Assembly (NCBI GenBank): GCA_035942915.1
Contig: DASZCR010000003.1
Span: 1 to 10,748 of the forward strand
Source: DASZCR01 sp035942915
GTDB lineage: Bacteria > Acidobacteriota > Blastocatellia > Pyrinomonadales > Pyrinomonadaceae
Length of the DNA stretch: 10,748 nt
Direction: 5' to 3'
The notes below the pieces were generated by a model that was not told where the DNA came from, made no database searches, and saw nothing but the letters and a program-made list of their open reading frames with translations. Both the position numbers and the translations under genes were made by a program. Within the stretch, counting starts at the first letter, position 1, and each line of letters opens with the position of its first letter. This document shows positions 6,034 through 10,748 of the stretch, piece by piece.

Positions 6034-7160
6034 GCGAGTTTCGACTGCCGGGACGTCTGCGTGGCGTCGAGAAGAGCCTGATTCGACAACTCTTCGACCG
6101 CGCGCGTCCCAACAGCATCAACCTCGGATTGGGCGAACCAGACCTGCCGACGCCCGCCGTCGTCAGACGTGCCGCCGCGCGCATCGCTCTCGAAGAGCAG
6201 AACGGCTACACGACGCACGCCGGACTCTTGCCCCTGCGCGAGCGCATCGCAGACGCTTACGCGCACACGCGCGGCAAGCCCGAACGAGTCATCGTCACGG
6301 CTGGCTCGCAGGAGGCTCTCTATCTCGCGTTGATGACGCTCGTTGATGAAGGCGACGAGGTGTTGCTGCCCGACCCCGGTTTTGTCGCCTACCCGACCAT
6401 CGTGCGTATGGCCGGAGGACGGCCGGTCTTTTATCGTCTGCCCGCCGCGTCGGATTTCTCTTTCGATGTCGCAGAGTTTCGCCGTCAACTCACTCCGCGC
6501 ACGCGCGTCGTCGTCCTCATCAGTCCCTCAAACCCGACGGGACGCGCGCTCACGCCCGCAGACTTGGCGGCCATCTCTGAGGCGCTGGCAGAGACGGGCG
6601 CGTATCTCATCAGCGACGAGATTTACCGCGAACTGTATTACACGGATGAGCGACCCGCCTCCGTCTCCGACCACTACGCGCGCACGCTCGTCATCGGCGG
6701 ATTGTCGAAGTCGATGAGCATGACGGGTTGGCGCATCGGCTGGCTCTGCGGCGACGAAGCGGCCATCAGGAGCGCGCTCGTCCTGCACGGCTACGTGACG
6801 ACGTGCGCCTCGACGCTCTCGCAGAAGGCCGCGCTCGAAGCGGCGTGGACTGTGGAGGCGGAGACGGCGCGTGCAGAGATGCGTCGGACGTTTCGTGAGC
6901 GGCGCGACTATCTGCTCTCGCTCATCGGCGACGTGCGGGGCTGGCGCGCCGTCAAACCCGATGGAGCTTTTTACACGATGGTTGAGACGGGCGGAAGTGA
7001 TTCGTTGCGTGCGGCCGAGACGCTGCTTGAGCACGGCGTTATCACCGTTCCCGGCGTCGCCTTCGGGACGGAGGGTGAAGGCTTCCTGCGCGTCTCCTTC
7101 TGCGCCGAAAAAGAGGTGCTCGCCGAAGGCGTCCGCCGCATGGCGCGCGCATTCTCTTAG
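6030..7160 (+). CDS. dapC: PLP aminotransferase, probable succinyl-DAP aminotransferase
   Basis: This is a fold-type I, class I/II aminotransferase of 376 residues. Motifs are NLGLGEPDLPTP (31-42), NGYTTHAGLLPLR, SPSNPTGRAL (N168), SDEIYRELYY (D196 binds the PLP ring nitrogen; Y199), and GGLSKSMSMTGWRIGW with Schiff-base K227 and phosphate-binding R235. The substrate-carboxylate Arg is in GFLRVSF near the C-terminus. Sequence alone only says aspartate-type aminotransferase. Position after dapD in an operon that otherwise lacks this step suggests transamination of N-succinyl-2-amino-6-oxopimelate with glutamate (the DapC role). DapL is unlikely because dapD and dapE are present. TTG 6030 is chosen because SEFRLPGRL starts the domain, an RBS is well placed, and the upstream extension would overlap dapD by about 90 nt. 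It ends the operon, 12 bp from the convergent asd. Confidence 0.85.
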   Translation: MSEFRLPGRLRGVEKSLIRQLFDRARPNSINLGLGEPDLPTPAVVRRAAARIALEEQNGYTTHAGLLPLRERIADAYAHTRGKPERVIVTAGSQEALYLALMTLVDEGDEVLLPDPGFVAYPTIVRMAGGRPVFYRLPAASDFSFDVAEFRRQLTPRTRVVVLISPSNPTGRALTPADLAAISEALAETGAYLISDEIYRELYYTDERPASVSDHYARTLVIGGLSKSMSMTGWRIGWLCGDEAAIRSALVLHGYVTTCASTLSQKAALEAAWTVEAETARAEMRRTFRERRDYLLSLIGDVRGWRAVKPDGAFYTMVETGGSDSLRAAETLLEHGVITVPGVAFGTEGEGFLRVSFCAEKEVLAEGVRRMARAFS

Positions 7161-7172
7161 AGCCGGATTCGA

Positions 7173-8309
7173 CTAGACCCTTCTGTAGACGAGACCGCGC
7201 GCGACGGCTGCCTCGGTCGCCCAGACAGCGCCCCCGGCCGCGCCGAGTATCGCGTTGTGCGCCAGCGCCGTGAAGTAGACGGTCGCGTCCTCCTCGTCAA
7301 CCTTCAACTGTCCGAGACTGACGGCCATCCCTCCCTCTCTCATCACGTCCAGTCGCGGCTGCGGGCGGTCTGGCTCGTTCAGATAGTGAAGCATCCGCGC
7401 AGGCGCAGAGGGCAGCGCGTCGGGCAGACTGTGCGACTCCCAACGCTCCAGAATCTGCTCTCTGGTCGGCGTCCGTTTGAACCTCACGGCGACGTAGGCC
7501 GTGTGACCGTCGGCGACGCCCACGCGCACGCAGCGCGCCTTTATCTTCGGCGCGGCGGCCGGAGTGATACCGTCTGCGCCGACCTCTCCCCAGATTTTCA
7601 AAGGCTCGATTTCCGACTTGCGCTCCTCGCCTTCAATCAGCGGGATGACGTTGCGCTCCATCTCCGGCCACACGTCGAAGGTCTTGCCCGCGCCGGAAAT
7701 GGCCTGCTCGCTGTGAACGCTGATGCGCTCGATGCCGAAGCCGCGCAAGGGTTCGAGCGCCGTCACGTAGCTCTGTATCGAGCAGTTGCTCTTGACGATA
7801 ATCGCGCCTGTCGTGTAGCCACGCGCGCGGCGTTGGTGCGGGATGGCCGAGAGGTGTTGTGGGTTGACGGCCGGTATCACCATCGGCACCAAAGCATCGA
7901 GCCGATAGGCCGAATTGTTCGACGTGACCCAGACGCCTGCGGCCGCGTAAGCGTGCTCCAACTGCGCCACACTCTCTTTATCCAGACTGACGGCGCAGAA
8001 GACGACATCCACCTGAGCCGCAATCTCATCAACCTGCTGCGCGTCCGACACGCGCAGCCGCGCCACCTCTTCCGGGACAGGAAACTCCATCGCCCAACGC
8101 CCGCCGACCGCCTCGCCGTAGCTCTTGCCTGCGGAGGCGGCGGACGCTGCGACGACAGACAACTCGAACCAGGGATGCTGCCTGAGCATCCGTATGAACT
8201 GTTGTCCGACCATGCCGGTCGCGCCGAGGACAGCCACCTTCAGGCGTCCTCCTGCGAGACTTTGGTCGTCGCCGTCCGCGCGCCGGACGATTTCCGCAAC
8301 TTCTCTCAT
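7173..8309 (-). CDS. asd: Aspartate-semialdehyde dehydrogenase, archaeal/fungal type
   Basis: This encodes Asd (378 residues from ATG 8309), which reduces aspartyl phosphate with NADPH to aspartate semialdehyde, the step between LysC and DapA. The nucleotide-binding loop is VAVLGATGMVGQQF (G29 to G35), the nucleophile is C176 in VKSNCSIQS, and the catalytic His is H269 in ADGHTAYV. EQAISGAGKT and DRPQPRLDV are typical. The pattern matches the Methanocaldococcus/yeast Hom2 branch more than the E. coli branch. The start is uncertain. ATG 8309 gives a 23-residue lead before the first beta strand, and GTG 8363 would give a longer AT-rich lead. An AGGAGG just inside the gene could serve a rare CTG or a GTG next to the strand itself. 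The gene is convergent with the lysine operon and apparently transcribed separately. Confidence 0.93.
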   Translation of the reverse strand: MREVAEIVRRADGDDQSLAGGRLKVAVLGATGMVGQQFIRMLRQHPWFELSVVAASAASAGKSYGEAVGGRWAMEFPVPEEVARLRVSDAQQVDEIAAQVDVVFCAVSLDKESVAQLEHAYAAAGVWVTSNNSAYRLDALVPMVIPAVNPQHLSAIPHQRRARGYTTGAIIVKSNCSIQSYVTALEPLRGFGIERISVHSEQAISGAGKTFDVWPEMERNVIPLIEGEERKSEIEPLKIWGEVGADGITPAAAPKIKARCVRVGVADGHTAYVAVRFKRTPTREQILERWESHSLPDALPSAPARMLHYLNEPDRPQPRLDVMREGGMAVSLGQLKVDEEDATVYFTALAHNAILGAAGGAVWATEAAVARGLVYRRV

Positions 8310-8494
8310 CGGTCGAATCACTTCAGGTTCATACACAAAAAAAGCGTCCGTCCGCGTCCACACATCTCTGGCCGCATCGGCGTTGTCACGTTCGCACGCT
8401 TTCGGAATTGATAACCTCGCGCCGTCCTCAGCGTCAAGGTCTGCGGCTCTGGCCGGGATGTAACCGAAAACGTCTGCGCGGTGTCTGGATAGGT

Positions 8495-8521
8495 AAGGGA
8501 GGCTCGTGCGGAGTCTCCCTT
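8495..8521 (+). promoter_or_regulatory. Strong inverted repeat upstream of Spy-like gene
   Basis: AAGGGAGGCTC (8495-8505) pairs with GAGTCTCCCTT (8511-8521): 11 bp with one G-U pair in RNA and a 5-nt loop GTGCG. It has no T tract on either side, so it does not look like an intrinsic terminator. It lies 40 nt before the start codon at 8562. It could be an RNA hairpin in the leader or a DNA operator. Confidence 0.6.
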
Positions 8522-8561
8522 GAAGGCAGAAATCAAGTAAACTTTAGGAGTACAAAGAAAG

Positions 8562-9089
8562 ATGAAGAGAATCGGCAAGATTCAGACGCTGGCAATCGCA
8601 GCCCTGTCGGCAGTTGCCGTGTCTGTGCCCGTCGCGCTGGCGCAGGACGCGGGCGCAGGACAGCAGGAGAAGCGACAGGAATGGCGCGGCGAGGGTCGCG
8701 GCAGCAGGCGCGGCGGCAGGCACGGCGGCCATTTCGGCGGCGGTCTCTTTCGCGGGGTTGACCTGACGGAAGAGCAGCAGGCGAGGGTCAAACAGATTCA
8801 TCAGAGCTATGGCGAGCGCATCAAGCCGATTCGCGAGCAGCTTCATGCCAAACGGCAGGAGTTGCGACAAGCGAGCGAAGGCACGACCTTCAACGAGGCG
8901 CTGGCGACGCAGAAGCTAACGGAATCGGCCAGCCTCGAAGCGCGCCTGATGGGTGAACAGTTCCGTCTCCGTCAGGAGTTGCTCGCAGTGCTCACGCCTG
9001 AGCAGCGCGCGCAACTCGAAGCGCGGCGCGAACAGTTCAAAGCACGTCGCGGCGCGCGTCGCGGTGTCGAACAGCAGCAACAGCAGTAA
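8562..9089 (+). CDS. Secreted Spy/CpxP-like periplasmic protein
   Basis: This 175-residue protein has a clear Sec signal peptide (KR near the N-terminus, hydrophobic 8-24, ALA-Q cleavage around residue 27). It carries two LTxxQ-type motifs, LTEEQ at 68-72 and LTPEQ at 144-148, in a helical, charged region. This is the Spy/CpxP/ZraP pattern of small periplasmic helical proteins that act as chaperones or metal/stress sensors. Between them, residues 42-66 form a Gly/Arg/His-rich segment (H54, H57), and the C-terminus ends in five glutamines. No cysteine is present. ATG 8562 is preceded by AGGAG at 11 nt. Partial redundancy with the anchored LTPEQ protein at 10289-10711 suggests both belong to one envelope response. 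The exact function, chaperone versus metal binding, is not decidable here. It appears monocistronic, with a hairpin on each side. Confidence 0.85.
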   Translation: MKRIGKIQTLAIAALSAVAVSVPVALAQDAGAGQQEKRQEWRGEGRGSRRGGRHGGHFGGGLFRGVDLTEEQQARVKQIHQSYGERIKPIREQLHAKRQELRQASEGTTFNEALATQKLTESASLEARLMGEQFRLRQELLAVLTPEQRAQLEARREQFKARRGARRGVEQQQQQ

Positions 9090-9104
9090 CTACTTTCACG
9101 GGTC

Positions 9105-9140
9105 GCGGCGGACTCTCGTTCGAGCGCAAGAGTCCGCCGC
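9105..9140 (+). terminator. Hairpin terminator-like element after Spy-like gene
   Basis: GCGGCGGACTCT (9105-9116) and AGAGTCCGCCGC (9129-9140) form a perfect 12-bp GC-rich stem with a 12-nt loop, starting 16 nt after the TAA at 9087-9089. The downstream run CCCTTAAACTTT is only weakly T-rich, so it may attenuate rather than fully stop transcription into the sigma factor gene. Confidence 0.6.
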
Positions 9141-9195
9141 CCTTAAACTTTGATGAGGGACACTCCTGCCGCAAGAGTACGAACAGGCGTCGGAC

Positions 9196-9804
9196 TTGGA
9201 GTTGGCGCGAATGGCTCGCGGCGGCGACGAGTCTGCCTTCGCGGAGATTGTGAGGCGCTACAGCCCGCGCGTCTTCCGCGTTGCCAGCCGCTTCTTCCGT
9301 CGCCGGGCGGAGGTCGAAGAGGCCTCGCAGGAGGTGTTCCTCAAGGCGTTTACGCAACTGGACAGCTACGAGGGGCGCGGCTCGCTGGAAGGATGGCTGA
9401 CGCGCATCGCCACGAACACGTGTCTGAACATGCTCCGCAGCGCCAAAAGGCGACCGGAGTTGACGACCTCAGACTTGTCCGAAGACCAGAGCACTTGGCT
9501 TGAGAGCCATCTGGCGGGTGCTGCCATCGAGCGCCAGCGCGAGGCAGAACGCGGCGAAGTTGCCGCAGACCTCGCGGAGAGACTCCTTGAAACCTTGTCG
9601 CCCGACGACCGGCTTGTCCTGACGTTGGTTGACGGCGAAGAGGTTTCGATTAAAGAGGTGGCCGAAAGCACCGGCTGGTCTGAGTCGAAAGTTAAGGTGC
9701 GCGCCTTTCGCGCGCGGCGACGGATGCGTGAAGGGTTGGAGAAGCTACTGGGCGGAGCGAGAACGACTCGCGCCGAGAGTGCGAAAAGCGCAGGTGAGAG
9801 ATGA
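9196..9804 (+). CDS. ECF (sigma-E-like) RNA polymerase sigma factor
   Basis: From TTG 9196 this encodes 202 residues of a group 4 sigma factor, which directs RNA polymerase to stress promoters. Region 2 spans about 11-83 (DESAFAEIVRRY, EEASQEVFLKAF, GWLTRIATNTCLN). A charged linker follows, and region 4 spans about 126-183 with the helix-turn-helix SIKEVAESTGWSESKVKVRAFRARRRM. No region 1 or extra C-terminal domain is present. The 5' end is unsettled. The in-frame sequence LLPQEYEQASD immediately upstream looks like a genuine ECF N-terminus but has only a CTG (9166, with GAGGGA 5 nt before it). An ATG at 9153 is in another frame and would join if one G of the GGG run were absent. The gene overlaps the anti-sigma gene by ATGA, so the pair is probably made stoichiometrically. 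Target promoters are unknown. Confidence 0.93.
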   Translation: MELARMARGGDESAFAEIVRRYSPRVFRVASRFFRRRAEVEEASQEVFLKAFTQLDSYEGRGSLEGWLTRIATNTCLNMLRSAKRRPELTTSDLSEDQSTWLESHLAGAAIERQREAERGEVAADLAERLLETLSPDDRLVLTLVDGEEVSIKEVAESTGWSESKVKVRAFRARRRMREGLEKLLGGARTTRAESAKSAGER

Positions 9805-10292
9805 GAGACGAACACATCATCGACATTCTTGAGAGCGCACCCTTCGCGGCTTTGAGCGCAGCCGAGATGGAGCGCATCCGTGAACACACGCGCGCCTGTG
9901 CAGACTGCGAGCGCGCATACGAGGCCGCGCGCCTCGCCTCTGTGCTCATCGGAGAGCGCGCCGCCGCGACCTTCGAGCCGCCGCCCTTCTTTCAGACGCG
10001 CGTGATGGCGGCGTGGCGCGAGCGTCAGGCGGCTAGTCAGCAGTGGACGTTCAGTCGCGTCTGGAAGGCGACGGGCGCGCTCGTCGCTTCGATGGCGGCT
10101 TCGGTCGTGCTGCTCGCGTCGGTCACTTTCTTCGCCCCCGCGAACACGCTTCAGACCGACACGGCCTTTGTCTCCTATCCGTACTCGACCGACGAGGCCA
10201 TCATCGCCCAAGACCTTCAGTTTGAAGACGAGATGACCTACGGCGACGTGCTGACGACGATTTACGAATCCACAGAGGAGGCTGCAAGGTGA
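9801..10292 (+). CDS. Membrane-anchored zinc-motif anti-sigma factor
   Basis: This 163-residue protein follows the sigma factor with an ATGA overlap and is expected to hold it inactive at the inner membrane. The cytoplasmic N-terminal domain has the ZAS/zf-HC2 motif H29-x3-C33-x2-C36 (EHTRACADC), and H5 is a candidate fourth zinc ligand 24 positions earlier. A proline-rich linker (FEPPPFF, 58-64) leads to one transmembrane helix at about 91-111 (GALVASMAASVVLLASVTFF). Some 50 acidic, Tyr-containing residues lie outside, at 112-163. No other cysteine exists, so an RsrA-style thiol switch using a third cysteine is unlikely; a signal through the periplasmic tail is more plausible. AGGTGA ends 3 nt before the ATG, a tight spacing that fits coupling to the sigma gene. 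The anti-sigma function is inferred from motif and position. Confidence 0.87.
   Translation: MRDEHIIDILESAPFAALSAAEMERIREHTRACADCERAYEAARLASVLIGERAAATFEPPPFFQTRVMAAWRERQAASQQWTFSRVWKATGALVASMAASVVLLASVTFFAPANTLQTDTAFVSYPYSTDEAIIAQDLQFEDEMTYGDVLTTIYESTEEAAR
10276..10281 (+). promoter_or_regulatory. Shine-Dalgarno AGGAGG deciding GTG 10289
   Basis: AGGAGG is 7 nt before GTG 10289 and 13 nt before the alternative ATG 10295. The spacing favours GTG, which overlaps the anti-sigma stop codon as GTGA. Confidence 0.6.
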
Positions 10293-10711
10293 CTATGGAC
10301 AACGTGACCAGAAGCAAATGGCAACTGCGACTCGCGGCCTTTCTCATCTTCCTGCTCGGCGTCGCGGGCGGCATCCTCGCGCCGAAGGCTTATCACGCGT
10401 GGTTCGACGCGCGCTCAGGTTCGCGGCAAGACCGTTTCCAGCAGATGCTCAACCGCCTCGAACTCGACGAGGCACAGAAGACACAAGTGCAACAGATACT
10501 CGGCGACGCGCGCGCGCAGTTGAACGCGATACGCAGAGAGTCCGAGCCGCGCGTCGAAGAGGTGAGACGCGCGACGGACGAGCGCCTGCAAAAAGTGTTG
10601 ACGCCCGAACAGTGGCAGCAATGGCAGCAGTTGAAGAACGAGATGGACAGGCGCGGCCGTCGCGGCCGGGGCAGCAAAGGCGGCGGCCCACGCACGAACG
10701 GCGAGCGTTAA
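10289..10711 (+). CDS. Membrane-anchored Spy/CpxP-like envelope sensor candidate
   Basis: This 140-residue protein starts with an uncleaved-looking transmembrane segment (about 12-31, LRLAAFLIFLLGVAGGILAP). A periplasmic helical domain follows, with LELDEAQKTQVQQIL (57-71) and LTPEQWQQWQQLKNE (104-118). The paired LxxxQ/LTPEQ helices are the signature of Spy/CpxP/CnrX-like proteins. The C-terminal tail (120-140) is Arg/Gly/Lys-rich. Only one His (H36) and no Cys occur, so the CnrX metal site is not reproduced. It overlaps the anti-sigma gene by GTGA, giving a sigma / anti-sigma / tethered-periplasmic-protein operon. A sensory role acting on the anti-sigma tail is proposed from this order; a simple membrane-tethered chaperone is the alternative. 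No terminator is seen in the remaining 37 nt of the window. Confidence 0.8.
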   Translation: MTMDNVTRSKWQLRLAAFLIFLLGVAGGILAPKAYHAWFDARSGSRQDRFQQMLNRLELDEAQKTQVQQILGDARAQLNAIRRESEPRVEEVRRATDERLQKVLTPEQWQQWQQLKNEMDRRGRRGRGSKGGGPRTNGER

Positions 10712-10748
10712 AGTGATTTTTGTCCCTTCTTCTGAACGGCTTCGCCTC

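Noticed and set aside
7257..8411. A 384-codon open frame on the plus strand opposite asd
   Set aside because: It is a GC-driven shadow of the asd codons. Its translation is Arg/His/Asp-rich without motifs, while the minus strand shows full Asd catalytic motifs.
8318..8578. Small minus-strand ORF of 86 codons between asd and the Spy-like gene
   Set aside because: It covers both flanking promoter regions and the hairpin, has no family resemblance, and overlaps the Spy-like start.
1..10748. Mobile elements, CRISPR, tRNA or rRNA genes
   Set aside because: No transposase, integrase, terminal repeats, spaced direct repeats or RNA gene signatures were seen on either strand.

Overview
The window is GC-rich bacterial DNA, dense in CGCG and GCGC words, with tightly packed genes, frequent TTG starts and no phage, transposon, CRISPR or RNA gene that I can see. 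Gene content and protein style suggest a soil- or hot-spring-type Gram-negative lineage, with Acidobacteriota (Blastocatellia-like) the best guess. The pointers are Spy/CpxP-like periplasmic proteins, an ECF sigma/zinc anti-sigma pair, and an archaeal/fungal-type aspartate-semialdehyde dehydrogenase beside succinylase-pathway dap genes. The taxonomic call is inference only.

Left part (1-1125): an OsmC-type peroxiredoxin gene lies on the minus strand with a plausible promoter that carries a tandem 8-bp repeat. Next to it is the C-terminal remnant of an alpha/beta hydrolase, also on the minus strand. The remnant lacks its N-terminal two thirds and shows a likely one-base frameshift.

Central part (1126-7160): a six-gene plus-strand operon for lysine/meso-diaminopimelate synthesis, lysC-dapE-dapB-dapA-dapD-aminotransferase (dapC role). 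Neighbouring genes overlap or nearly touch, giving TTGA, ATGA and 14-nt overlaps that imply translational coupling. It covers aspartate to aspartyl phosphate, then semialdehyde to LL-diaminopimelate by the succinylase route. The missing second step, asd, is encoded convergently at 7173-8309 on the minus strand, 12 bp from the operon end. dapF and lysA are not in the window. LysC keeps an AK-III-like lysine-sensing ACT domain, whereas DapA has lost most lysine-binding residues known from the E. coli enzyme. Feedback control therefore probably sits at LysC.

Right part (8495-10711): an envelope-stress module. A secreted Spy/CpxP-like protein is preceded by a strong leader hairpin and followed by a terminator-like hairpin. 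Then comes an overlapping three-gene set: ECF sigma factor, single-pass zinc-motif anti-sigma factor, and a membrane-anchored Spy/CpxP-like protein. The architecture recalls CnrH/CnrY/CnrX (sigma, anti-sigma, membrane-tethered sensor) but with a different anti-sigma class. It is the best candidate here for an under-described regulatory system.
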